Assembly: GCA_021613335.1 (NCBI GenBank)
Contig: JAJTWR010000341.1
Coordinates: 2,340,001-2,404,000, forward strand
DNA: 64,000 nucleotides
From: Whitmania pigra
Taxonomy: Eukaryota > Annelida > Clitellata > Hirudinida > Haemopidae
Direction of reading: 5' to 3'
Part shown: positions 12,101-23,400 of the stretch, in pieces
How positions within the stretch are numbered: position 1 is the first letter of the stretch
Layout: every line of letters begins with the position of its first letter
Translations under genes and position numbers: made by a program
Notes under the pieces: generated by a model
Told to the model about the DNA's origin: nothing
What the model saw: only the letters and a program-made list of their open reading frames with translations
Databases searched by the model: none

Positions 12101-14634
12101 ATCAAAACAAACGACCCCATATAATGCCGACGATTCACCATCCCCGAGACCGCAATCCAAGTTTTTTGTTCCCCTCAATGTTCCTGAAACTGGACCAAAA
12201 ATCAAGCCCGGCAGCAGAGGACCTCCCCCAGAAAAGCCCCCACCTCCAAAAATGCTGTCCAATCGCAAAAAACTCGTCGAGGAGCTGGACTGGCAGAAAG
12301 GATCGAGGACGCCTGAAAGTTTTAGTGACATTCATTCTTCTTCAAGGAGAGAAGAGAGCATAGACTTTGACAACTTTTCTAAGGAGAGAAATCAGGCAGA
12401 TCCTACTTTAGTAGAGTCAGATCTCAAAGGAGACAGCAGAAATGCTCAGAGTGACTGGGGGAATTTGGTCGACATCGATGAGAACTCGAAAGAAGCGACG
12501 GAGAGAAAGTCTAACGACGAGGAATGGCCTCTCTTTTCTAAGGCCGTCGGAGTTGCCCAATCCGAAGAAGACAATCTGTTTGATGTCGGATCGTCCGACC
12601 CCACGAATCTGGAACTGTTGATGGGATGCGAAGCAAGCAACAAGCCTGAACATTATGTCAAAGTAGAACAAAGCAAAGTAGAAGACAACTTGTTTGAATT
12701 ATTTTCCCAGTCACGCCAGAGTTCAAACTCTTTGGAAGCTAAATCGAACAATCCTTTTGAAAACCGCACTTCAGCATCTGTTGAAGAGGTGAATAAAAGA
12801 TCAACTTCAGAATTTTCCTCTTTCCATTCTTCCTTCGATCCATTCAACTCCATTCCTTCTGCAAAGCAAGAGAAAAGCTCTACTCCTCCTGTCTCTGAGA
12901 AGAACTCGAGAGATGATGATGATGATTTTCTTTCCTTCCTGGAAAACATTTCCAATGGGCCTTCTGCCGTTTCTCGTTCCAAGCCAGGCTCCGATCACTC
13001 GCCCAACATTTTTTCAAAGCCAACAAAGTCAGGATCATCGGATGATCTCCTAGGAACTTGGAACCATGAGAATCTTACTGCCAATCTCAATTCCATGCCT
13101 CGACCGTCGAGTTTCGTGACTTTCAGTCCGACCTCGTCGTCTCCGGCGTTCGGGTGCTCGGTGGCCGGAAACAAAGGACCGAACCACGGCAACGGGCGAC
13201 CTCCCCCGAATGGCTCGTTTACTGCTCAAGAAAGAGATTCAAACTTCGACCCTTTTGTTAAATTCGGTTTGTGTTGCTTTTGTTGCGAAGTCCATTCATT
13301 GCCAAATGCCATTGTCTTTGAATGTATTATTAATGTATTATTAATTCAACCAGCTGACTTAAACTTGGCCTCCAAGACATTCCAGCAGAGAGTCTCCTCT
13401 CCCAACTCATCCTTGCCAAATAGGCCTCCAAGCAATTTTCAAAACAAACCCGCAAACATCTTCTCATCAGGCAATGAACTTATAACGATTTGTATTTATC
13501 CATTTTCGTAACAGTTACGTATAACATTGCAAGCCAAAGCTCTATATTGATGTTATCTTCATAACTAGATGATTCACCTTCATTGCTCTTGCAAAGTACA
13601 GCAATAGGCCTGAGTAAAGATATCGTACTCAGAAATGACCATTTTTAAACCTTCTCCTAAGGGAGGTTGTGGCAATGTGAGACGTTGTGAGGGTTGCAAA
13701 CACGGCCATCGCTTTTGTCTTCGCGCGTACGAGATAATCTGCACGTCTGTTGCTTTGTTTTACTTCGCTTTATCATAATTAATCGCATCATGCAACAGGT
13801 CTCAATTCAGCCTCATTTTTCAGCAGCTCAACAACATCAAAACAATAATTTCTCTGCTGCCTTCAATCGACCCGCCAATCCATCGCCGAACGCCGGATTC
13901 TCCAGTGTCATTGGCAACAGAGCAGATAGGGGCCTCAAGAAACCATTTGGTCAGTGAATTAATTAATTGATTAATGTTCTGCTTACAGTATAATTGATGC
14001 TCATACCATTCTATATTTTTTTTGCAGTTATATATATATATTGTGATTTATATTATAGTTATTTTATTATTTTCATCTTTACGATAAGCTGCTGTTTCAT
14101 TTCTGTGTACGATATCTTTATTCAGGTCCCAAGCCCGTGGTGCCCGAGGATGCGTTCGGGGATCTCTTGGGTGGTTTTACCTCCACCTCACGGAGGGAGC
14201 CAAAGACCATCAAGGAAATGCGAAGGGAGATGGATTCAAGGGAAATGGACCCTGAACGACTGAAGGTCAAGGAATGGATAGAGGGTAAGGAGAGGAATAT
14301 TAGAGCATTACTCTGTTCTCTGCACACTGTCCTGTGGGAGGGAGAGGAAAGATGGAAAGAAGTTGGGATGCATCAGCTGGTCAGTGCTGATCAGGTCAAG
14401 AAGGTCTACAGAAAGGCTGTGCTATCTGTCCATCCAGACAAGGTCAGTGATATCCAGAAAATGCACATCAATCATTAACTCTCAGAAATTTAAAGTACTT
14501 TTTATAATTAATTTCTCAAATTACGTGCACAGTTGGCCGGTCATCCGCAAGAAAACCTGGCTCGCATGATTTTTATCGAGCTCAGTGATGCTTGGGCTGA
14601 GTTCGAAGAGTCTGGGATGAAGAATTTGTGCTGA
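6127..14634 (+). CDS. GAK: Cyclin-G-associated kinase (auxilin-2)
   Basis: GAK recruits Hsc70 to uncoat clathrin vesicles and phosphorylates AP adaptor subunits. 23 exons join in phase to about 1,382 aa (human about 1,311): 6127-6259, 6588-6649, 6723-6782, 7057-7171, 7372-7505, 7581-7706, 7778-7867, 8044-8179, 8348-8473, 8574-8787, 9532-9733, 9928-10050, 10188-10321, 10627-10776, 11019-11099, 11339-11456, 11537-11616, 11687-11892, 12070-13266, 13354-13470, 13824-13949, 14126-14442, 14533-14634. Residues 30-327 are an NAK-family kinase (YALK lysine, SHRDLK, CDFGS, RAPEM). About 399-601 are the PTEN-like domain, with loop HCIDGKTSS lacking the CX5R arginine. About 602-763 are C2. About 764-1243 are a disordered linker with NPF and DPF adaptor motifs. 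About 1244-1382 are the J domain with VHPDK. ATG 6127 is used; no ATG lies just upstream in frame. One intron may be GC-AG (see findings). Confidence 0.95.
7185..7340. repeat. 26-bp minisatellite, six copies, GAK intron
   Basis: Six head-to-tail copies of a 26-bp unit built on TTATTAGTTAACTAATTTAT fill most of the intron between the exons at 7057-7171 and 7372-7505. Copies differ at one or two positions. Each carries the palindromic core TTAGTTAACTAA. Confidence 0.9.
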
Positions 14635-15147
14635 TGTGCAGCCACATTATTCTGCTGATGATGATGACGATAATTACATCATTGCCAACAGAAATCTTTG
14701 GCGATAGCGAGATGATGATGTTGGTGGTCTCGAAAGATCTGGCTACAAAAAACATTACCATGACCTTGACCTTTCCTCCATTGACATCATCATTGTCATT
14801 GTTTACGTTTAACTCCGGGCTCTGGTCGCAGCAGAATGGAACATAAAGATTCAATGCAGTTGATTGACCAGTTAAATTGACATGTTAATTTATGCGAATA
14901 CCAATTAAACTTACGAATGTTTATTAATCAATCTTTTTTGTTGGATGCTCAAGCCTGTGAATCGTGTCCAAAAAGCTTTATGTTTAAAATTATTATCCTG
15001 TCCTAACGAAATGCTGACGTTAGGTTCTCTGTTTCCAGACCCATGCTGAGTTATCACAATCATTATCATTGCCATGATTCAATTTGCTTGATTTGTTAAA
15101 TATCAAATTATTTTAATTATCTTAAGGATGTTGGTCAATTCGTTTGA

Positions 15148-15153
15148 AATAAA
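15148..15153 (+). terminator. Candidate GAK polyadenylation signal
   Basis: AATAAA about 510 nt past the GAK stop, before the convergent neighbour. Confidence 0.3.
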
Positions 15154-15312
15154 CCCAGCGCCAATCAAATCGTTGATCAGAGGATAGCAGCAAAAGTTAT
15201 ACGCTGACTTATTCGGGTCAAGTTATCTGTTGCGTTTAACAATTCTTGCGTGCTCACAAAATAGTTGTTCTAAAGTTGCAAAGGTTTTACTTCCACGGGC
15301 ATCGAAAGCAAG

Positions 15313-15318
15313 ATTTAT
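15313..15318 (-). terminator. Candidate ACOT7-like polyadenylation signal
   Basis: TTTATT on the plus strand, which reads AATAAA on the gene's strand, about 80 nt past the stop codon. Confidence 0.4.
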
Positions 15319-15396
15319 TAAAACTTGACAACCTTTCTTAAATTTTGTTTGACAAACATGAAGTGGAGTTACGTCAGTGGAGATTCCGACTTGATT

Positions 15397-17616
15397 TCAT
15401 TTGCCTATTTCTTTGACCTTAGAGATGAAGGCTTTCCTAATTGAATGGAGATGTTTACGCTTTTCAAAGAGTCGTTTCAGTTCTTCAGTGTCAGGCTAGG
15501 ATGGGCAGAGATGTGAATATAAGAATATTGCCAATGCACAAATTAAATTATTATGGCCAAAAAATTGAGTGGTGACTTATGAAAAGCATAGCGTTTGTAC
15601 CTGCAATGGTGGCATCTCAAAGTTGTCTTCTGCTTTGCGTGGAACTACGAAAGTGAAAAACCCGCTGGAGAACACCTGGGGTTCTGGTATGTCTTTGTTT
15701 TCAATGCATCCGAACACCTGCATGTCGATGATTCTTTTACTGGAAAATACCGGCCGAGAAACGAAACTGATGCAGCTTCCTAAAAAAGAATATGGTAAAG
15801 CTGAAGAGGGGCTTCCTGAGTTTATGTATCAATTCTGGGAAACCTCCATAATTTAATGGCTTGAGGGAATCAGACACATTTGCAATCAGGAATTCATAGA
15901 GGTTAACGCTCGTGAAGTTACCTGGAGGAATGGGTTTGGACATGATGCAATTGTCCAACGATCCTGTGAGTACGAGTTGGCTTGTATACTTAACTGAACA
16001 GGCAGCAGCAAATTCATCCATCCATCTGTTTGGCCAACACATTTTGAGTCATAATAGTGTTGAAGTTTGGCGGGCGAATAATTATTTTTGGTTCATTGGT
16101 TATGTTATTAATGACCTCAGTATCTCGCCTGCTCTGCATCGATTCAGGAGACTGCAGTGTGATGGTGAAATGGAATACATTGTAACCTCTGCCTTTTCAT
16201 CTGCAAAAATTTGTTGTACATATTCAAAGATTCTTAACTTAATCAACTTGCTAAAAGGGAAAGATGTAATTTTTATTTGTGTTATTTATGCTAGTAGAAT
16301 AAAATGATTTGTAATGAAATGGAATGTAAAGATAATTAATTAATAAGTTTTATGATCATGTAGTCATAAAATTACGAATTTATGTATTAACAATTCTTTT
16401 CACCTGACAAAATTTCTTTAGCAGCCATGTTTATTTGTTCTGAAACCTTCGCATTTTTGGTCATCTTGAGGCTGTTGAGGTAAATCTGCTTAGAAAAGTC
16501 CAGAGGGTTGCCCAATAGAGGATTTTTCTCCATTTTGTACGGCTGGTGCTGCAGATTTGACAATTTCTCCTCTTCTTCTGACATGTGGAAATGTCCTATC
16601 CCTCCATCTTTCATATTTATTGGCACATACCACAGTAGAGCTCTGTTCACCAATTTTAGCCTTCCGATGAAATCTGTAAATTATTTAGAATTAAAAAGAT
16701 TTAAGTCTAGATTTGTACAATTTAAATTAATGTTAATCATACAAGTGGCTCATATGCTTGCAAATATTCACTCAAAAACAAGTGACCAACTTAAGGAAAA
16801 GCAGTAGACTTCAACATAGATCCTCAGTGATCTTTTGTTAACAAGGATGACCTTTGCCAAGAATTCCAAGAGGTTGCCAACTTCTGCTGATCCAAGCATT
16901 TCAACCCTTTCCACTCCTACAAGAGCAGGATGAGGAATATCCCCTTTCTCGTCCTTCAAAAGACTTAATTTATGCATAAATTAATTCACTCACAATTATT
17001 GCCAATTAATATGTCAAAAGTAAATTTAGATGCCTACTTTAACTCCAAACTTCAAGCAATGTTTTGAAGCAGCAATGTCAGCAGATTCTTCTAACAACTT
17101 CAGCATGATTCCTCCTTGGACCATGCCAACCAGTTGAGTGTCTTCAGGATGAACAATCCTAATCATGCATCAACAATTATTAGTACATTATGCCAAATAT
17201 ATTACTATATATATATATGTTAAAATTGTCGAGGTTAAATAAAATATAAAATAATCGAGATTAAACGTTGTTTTATTACCATAAAGTCAATGAGGTTATT
17301 AGATTTAAATTTCAAAGAAATTTAAGTTGCTTCAATTGTTATACGGTATAGCGACAAAACAAAATATTAGTAAATAAGTTATACTCATAAACTCGTAAAA
17401 TAAAAGTGTGTTAATCTGGTTGATAGATGATGATTTCCTTTAAAACAAAACATACTTGGTAAACTTTGCTGAAGGATATGTGATTTTTGCAGAAGAATAA
17501 GACCTGATGTGAATAAAGTTTTCCATTATTTCCAACAACAGAAATAAATATAATATGAAGAACCTTAGCAGAAATCTTCTCAGCGAGCAATTTAAAACAA
17601 CTTTGGAACCCAGCAT
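15397..17616 (-). CDS. ACOT7: Acyl-CoA thioesterase with two hotdog domains (ACOT7/BACH-like)
   Basis: This hydrolyses acyl-CoA to free acid and CoA. Eight exons close in phase to 393 aa, the size of ACOT7: 17456-17616, 17038-17158, 16791-16953, 16404-16673, 16116-16200, 15922-16025, 15601-15779 and 15397-15495. Hotdog 1 runs from HPEDTQLVGMVQGG through the helix KLLEESADIAASKHC to NRALLWYVPI. Hotdog 2 holds SPSHCSLLNRCRAGEILRWM, then DEFAAAC, VFSSKRIIDMQVFG and SSGFFTFV. The tail PDTEELKRLFEKRK matches the family C terminus. ATG 17614-17616 gives a basic, hydrophobic leader (SLRRFLLRFF) that could target mitochondria; a second in-frame ATG at 17524-17526 removes it. Hotdog 1 has Gln where I recall the catalytic Asn of mammalian ACOT7, whereas hotdog 2 keeps its helix Asp (WMDE). 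ACOT11/12-like assignment is the alternative. A stop seen just after 16404 is intronic. Confidence 0.87.
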
Positions 17617-17884
17617 AATGAAGTGAATATAAATATCTGTTTTAAATATTTAACTTGACTCTTGTGTAATGTTTAAAATAGAGAGAGAAAAAACCCTTGC
17701 TAACGTCTATTCGCACGCTGAAAAATAAACAGTTTTAATTACAGCCCTAAATATTAACCCCTGGTTCACTTTTAGTTGGCGTCATAGTGACACTGCAAAA
17801 AATAAACAAAGCAACATATGTTACAAATCAAATAATCGAATTTGCACAACTACCATTTTGTGGCTTTCTTTAAATTTTAATAAA
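17617..17884. promoter_or_regulatory. Divergent promoter region, ACOT7-like / NlpC-P60-like
   Basis: About 268 bp lie between the two opposed start codons, so the genes probably share a bidirectional promoter. No TATA box or other site is clear. This is inferred from spacing alone. Confidence 0.45.
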
Positions 17885-19764
17885 ATGATTGATGACGAAA
17901 GTCCTTATGCTAGTCCAGAAGACGAGGCAGATTTTATAGAGAATGGCGAAAAATTCATTGAAAACGTCGAATCTTGTGCATTGAGTAACTCAAAGAACCA
18001 ATTAAAATTTTCGGCATATGAAATCAACTTCGGAAAATCAAAAGTTTCTTTACAGAAAGCATTCCTTGAGTTCAAATGGAAAAAAAGTGTATAACTCAAA
18101 TTTATATTTATTCCAATTTTTTTTTTAAATGATTTTGATAAAAGAATGTCTACAGTTTCCTGATAAATGGAGAGTAAATATTCTTTTTTTTTGTATAATT
18201 GTTTCAATTATATTTATTAATTAGAAAGAATTAATCAAGCATGTTGATGTTGGTTTACTCAAAAATACTGAAGAGGACAAATTAAAGCTAAGGAGTTTAT
18301 TCGTAGAGCAAGCCAAAAAATATATTGGAGTTCCTTATTCAAAAAAGTACTGGACTCCTGAAGGTGATTTTTAATTTATTTACAATAAAATTATCTAGGA
18401 TTAGATTCGCATTTCATTCGTGTTTAAAAGATAACGCTATCAGGTTTCCCACAATAACGATTAGAACAAGCTGTCTGCACTCAGAGCCAGCGATAGAAAT
18501 TTCGGGTTCCTGGGCACATCGATCTCCGAACTACATTTTTTACGAAACAAGTTTTAAAAATGAAGTCGTGATAATATAAGTTCATATTTGGTCTACATCG
18601 ATAGTTTTTAATTTAGTTTTCGGAGAATAAATTCTCGATTTATTGTGTTGACCTGAAATTATATTTTATTCGCGATCAAAATAGAATTCTAGAAATGGGT
18701 TTATGAATGACCACGTTTCAAGCCTAGACTTTAATTCAATTTTTAAACCCTATTTTTCAGTACTGCGCAAAAGACACTTTACTTTCAGATAAAGAATTTC
18801 ATGCTCCACTTTTTCTTGATTGCTGTGGATTGGTCCGGCGAGTTATGCTGGACCTGAAAAGAGAATTTGGCTTCTGTCTGGGCCCTTGGAACCAAAGTTA
18901 CCAACACGACACGCTGCCTATAACTTTACAGAGTTTGGATGAAGTCAAACCAGGAGATTTGGTCTTTACTTCAGCAACTTATTATAAACCTAGAGGTAAG
19001 CTAAACCTCCATACTTGACGTTATACCTCTAGGAGGGGGAATTTATGAGCGAGTGAAAACATTAATTATTATATACCAAGAAAAATTGAGTTACATTTTC
19101 ATTAAATGTCTCTTTTTTTTGTTTCTTATGGGTGCTTATTAGACTACGATTATCTTTTTCCACGAACGTTTATTTTCTTTCGGAATCTTGGACAAATGAA
19201 ATGCTAGAAGATGTTAATAGAAATGTAGTTTTTGCTTTAAAAAAAATGGTTCGGAAAATGTTTTCTGATTGAAAATGTAACTTACCAATATTAGAGAAGC
19301 CACAAAAGCATGATTTGACGCACGTCGAAATCCTCCTTGGAAGCGGAGCGAGGACCATTGCATCCAGGTGGAGAAAGGGAAAAGTGCAAGAGTTCGATGA
19401 TTACAGATTTGAATCGACTGTCTACCATTCGCCCAAATATGTCTTCAAATCCATAGAGACTTGGATTCAAGGAATTTGCAAGAGGTGAATTTTTGAAAAT
19501 TCATCAATGTCGCTTGATTATTAATTGTTAATTAGTAATAATTAATTGTTAATTAATAATTACTAAGTGTCGCTTGATTATTAATTATTAATTAATAATT
19601 AGTAATAATTCCTTTCATACAGTCACTGTGAAGAACATAAATGGGTCTGGAAGTCAGAATTATTCATTCCGACTGATAAATCCATTTTTTCTTCCAAGTA
19701 CGATTGTGAGGCTGATAACGATTTGGAACAGATTCAGAACGAAATGGAACAATCAGAAACATAA
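17885..19764 (+). CDS. Uncharacterised NlpC/P60-like (papain-fold) protein
   Basis: Five exons close in phase to 291 aa: 17885-18086, 18229-18363, 18789-18995, 19295-19484 and 19623-19764. After an acidic N terminus comes a helix (LFVEQAKKYIGVPYSKKYW) and then FLDCCGLVRRVM, an NlpC/P60-type nucleophile motif (D-C-x-G-L-V) with the likely catalytic Cys at residue 124. DEVKPGDLVF is the usual PGDL strand, and THVEILLGSG carries the likely catalytic His at 191. The C terminus is acidic (NDLEQIQNEMEQSE). There is no signal peptide or transmembrane segment, so it should be intracellular. I recall similar orphan proteins in other invertebrates but cannot name a function. Bacterial members cut cell-wall peptides, and related eukaryotic folds act on other amides or esters. 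AATAAA lies 42 nt past the stop. The gene is divergent from the thioesterase. Confidence 0.8.
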
Positions 19765-19805
19765 TTTGTCATTGTCCATTTATCTCGAGATAATCAGTAT
19801 TTAAA

Positions 19806-19811
19806 AATAAA
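19806..19811 (+). terminator. Polyadenylation signal of the NlpC/P60-like gene
   Basis: AATAAA 42 nt downstream of the TAA at 19762-19764. Confidence 0.5.
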
Positions 19812-20308
19812 GTAATTTTAAGTTCGATATTTCCTTTGTACAAGTTGAAATAATAGGTAAAGCATATTGACTAAGTTTCCTAAACGTTTATAATAAAGCA
19901 ATTAAGTCTGAGATAATAAATGACTAGATCGACCATCTGCATACAAAGTCTAACCAATTAATCCATGTAAAACTTTTTAATCAATATATAATTAACTTTG
20001 CATCGATTCATTCTAGATCATTAAGATGGCAATGTCATTTAATAGTTAATGGATGATAATTTTTTAGTTAAAAAACTGCAAGATCGACTGTTCAAAATAA
20101 ACAGCCCTGGTTTGAAAGTGCACAAAAAACAAATAATTACAAAGACTGCTTTAGTCGTATTTTAAAAAGTAATTTTTAATGCTGAAAAAGCGAATAAATT
20201 AGAAAAAATTAATAATGTAACGTGCGCTCTATGTTTTTGTTTATTTCCAAAGCTATTTTGGGGAGCCTTTAATAGCTAAGATTCTACTCTCGATTTGATG
20301 GTCTTAAC
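19812..20308. other. Intergenic, NlpC/P60-like to FBXL20
   Basis: AT-rich sequence with no exon seen. It should hold the upstream promoter region of FBXL20. Confidence 0.4.
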
Positions 20309-20315
20309 TATATAA
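20309..20315 (+). promoter_or_regulatory. Possible TATA box of FBXL20
   Basis: TATATAA followed by GACGC lies 158 nt upstream of the proposed start codon at 20474, a reasonable distance if the 5' UTR is about 130 nt. Such strings are frequent in AT-rich DNA. Confidence 0.3.
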
Positions 20316-20473
20316 GACGCACTTATAAAGTCATGAACTGCATTCTAGATAGTCATGAAATCACTTCTGCGGTCCATCTCAGACATGTCAAACTGAAATA
20401 GATCCTGGAAGCTTTCAAAATTCGCGTCGAGAACAAAAGAAATCCACTGACCACTCAAATCATCTGTGACGGA

Positions 20474-23400
20474 ATGAGCGAGCCTAGAAGAAATGCCAAC
20501 GGTTATCATCGTCATCCAAGAAGCAAGAGAGAGGTATTGGACCTTACACGGATGTTTATTTTGGGCTAGGGAACCGATGAGCTGTGGGGTCGACCTTTTT
20601 GGTGTTTTTAGTCGTTTCAAATACTTTTTTCTGCTTCTATAAAGCATTTATTTTTTGTAGATTATGTTCTTAAATAATGGCATATTATTTTAATATTGTT
20701 ATAATTTTCCAACATCTCCTTTGGGAATTTTTAAGCATTACTTACAAAATAACAGGGCCCTAGAATATTAATTAATTTATTATTTTGATAGTTACAAAAT
20801 TGAAAAGATGTTTCCTGCCCAAATTAGTTTATTTAGGTTCAAAATTTCTACCAGGGGGCCAATTCTTCAGGTGTCAACCTGATACACAGAATGTTGCCCA
20901 AAGAATTGCTATTGAGGTTCTCAGAAATTATTTATTTAACATTCATTTCGAACTTATTTTTAATAGTTTGCCTACTTTCATGAATCATTTTCCTTAGACC
21001 ACAATTGAGCATGATAATAAACAAAATACTCTTCAATGGGGCATTCCATCTGTCCTCGTCATTAGCTCCAGTTTGTTCACATTGCAATGATCCTTCAAAC
21101 TCAATTAAAAGATCACATTCTCCAAGTTTTAGCCTCTTAGATAAATTAGTATGACGAATGCATCTTACGATTGGATTTATGAGTGCTATAACTGGTGTTG
21201 TGACCTGAGTTACTGTAATATGTAAAATGACGTTGGTAATGATATAGATTACGATTATAAAATTGGCAACAAAGCCTGGATAAATGTAATTCTGTTTGTT
21301 TTTAAGGAATTAAAAATGTTTTATTTTAATTTAAAAACTGATTTTATTAACCTCAGGTATCATTGACCAGTAAACTTTAATGCTCTCTATCTCTTTATTT
21401 ATTGGTTATTAAGGGTCTTTTCCTATCTGGACGTGACGAGTTTGTGCAGATGTGCTTGCGTCTGCAAGTACTGGAATCAAATTGCCCTGGATGGGAGCAA
21501 TTGGCAGAATGTTGACCTCTTTTTTTTCCAGACTGATGTTGAGGTTTGCCATGTCGAAACTCTTTCTCTAAGTGGTCCAAACAACATGTCACGTTGAATA
21601 TTAATGCAAGAAAAGTTATGCAAATATGTGGTCTACGTTATATAACATTATATAATATTTTTCCTTGTGCTTGATGTTTGTATTTAAGGCATACCAATGA
21701 TTTTGGCATTTTAATGATTTTGACATTCTAATGATTTTTATTGTATTTTTCCGATAATTATTGTTACTAAATTCTGGAGGTTTGTTTTATTTCATTTATT
21801 TAGGGACCAGTTGTGGAAAACCTTTCAAAAAGGTGCGGTGGATTTCTCAAGTCCTTGAGTCTCAGGGGCTGCAAATGTGTAACTGATGCTGCTTTGAAGT
21901 AAGACTATATCGGGATATTTTTATTTATTAGTTTTATTCATGATTTTCAAGTTAACTTAATTTGTTGTCAATTAATATTCGACAAATATTTTCATGTGAA
22001 ATAATTTCAGTTAATAATTTAATTATTTTAAATATTTAATATTTTTGGAGAGCAAGAGTTTTGAGGTTTTGGTCTTAATGTTTTGTCTGCCGATGCCTGA
22101 ACGGCACTAATTTTCTATTGTTTGTAGCTAATGCAATTCATGTTTGGAGTTTCAGTGTTATCTTGTCTATTTTATTAAATATGATTTCTGAGAAATTAAT
22201 TATGACGTTTTATCAAAAATAATTATCAATATTTTGTATCAGTGATACTTTGAGCATTTGTACATTAATTTCTTGATAATTTCTTGATAATGGTTTTAAG
22301 CAGAAGAGAATAATTTAAACTAGAATTTTGTAGTTGCAATTTTTTTTCTCTGTCCAGGGGTCTTATTTGAAATTAATTGTGACTTGTGATTCATAGTCTC
22401 CTGTTTGAAGTAGTTTGTTTAACTTGATTTGCATAATTGTCCATTTCTTCTTAATTTGTTTTTACATTTCAGAATTTAGTGTTCCAACTAATTGGCTGTT
22501 TGGCCAAACTGAATGTTGAGGTTACTGTTTTCATTACAGATTGTTTGCCCAGAACTGTCAGAACATTGGAATTTTGAATCTAAACGGTTGCACAAGTATC
22601 ACTGATGCGTGAGGAGCACCTGCCATTGTTATGATTATTATTGTTATGATTATTGTTATGATTATGGTTATGATTATTGTTATGATTATTGTTATGATCA
22701 CTGTTATGATTGTTGTTATTATTATTGTTATGATTGTTATTGTGATTAGTTATAACTACGTCATTATAACTATAAAAAGATATTTTATATTTTGTTGTTA
22801 CTATGGATGGCAATATTGAAACATTAAATCCTGTTAAAATAATTAGTTAAGCTACAACATACTGTTAAGGATAATAGCAACAGTAGTAATAATTACAGCA
22901 ACAATTGAACTAAATAAGTTAGTGATCATCTCAAAATGATTCCTCATTTCTTGTTCCAGTGCCTGTGAAAGTCTTGGTCAGTATTGTCACAAGCTAACAA
23001 AATTGGACATTGATTCTTGTGCTTGCATTACAGACAGATCTCTCATAGCCCTGAGGTTTGTTTTGCTCATGTGCATCTCCTTCCTTGCCTGACTTGTTTG
23101 CCCTCCTGGTTTCTAAACATTTCCAGCTGTCATTCTATTTGCTTACAATTAAGCATTTTTTATCAGAAAAAGGATTGCATTTCTAGTTTTATTGAAATTA
23201 ATAAATGTTGCCTTGAAATTTAAATTATTAAATTAGTAAATTATTAATTCCTTTCCGTTTTAAGTAAGGTTTAAAATTTTTTTTGACTTTTAATTTAGTG
23301 TATAAGTGCAACGGCTTTGATTTAGAGTGCATGTAATAAGATAATCAACTTAAATATCATTATAATAATTTACATGGAGATTATAGCTGACCATTATTAT

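Larger units (their letters stand above)
14635..15396. other. Convergent 3' region of GAK and ACOT7-like gene
   Basis: These 760 bp separate the stop codons of two converging genes. A plus-strand AATAAA at 15148-15153 could end GAK, and a minus-strand AATAAA (TTTATT at 15313-15318) lies about 80 nt beyond the ACOT7 stop. I see no coding exon here. Confidence 0.5.

Noticed and set aside
15912..16307. 131-codon plus-strand open frame
   Set aside because: It overlaps two thioesterase exons on the minus strand whose phase and homology are good, so it is a shadow.
16387..16653. Thioesterase reading frame that seems to stop after one hotdog domain
   Set aside because: The stop lies just past a good donor at 16404. 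Joining exons at 16116-16200, 15922-16025, 15601-15779 and 15397-15495 in phase restores the second hotdog and the family C terminus.
20345..20647. 100-codon minus-strand open frame
   Set aside because: It is antisense to the proposed FBXL20 first exon and 5' UTR and has no recognisable family.
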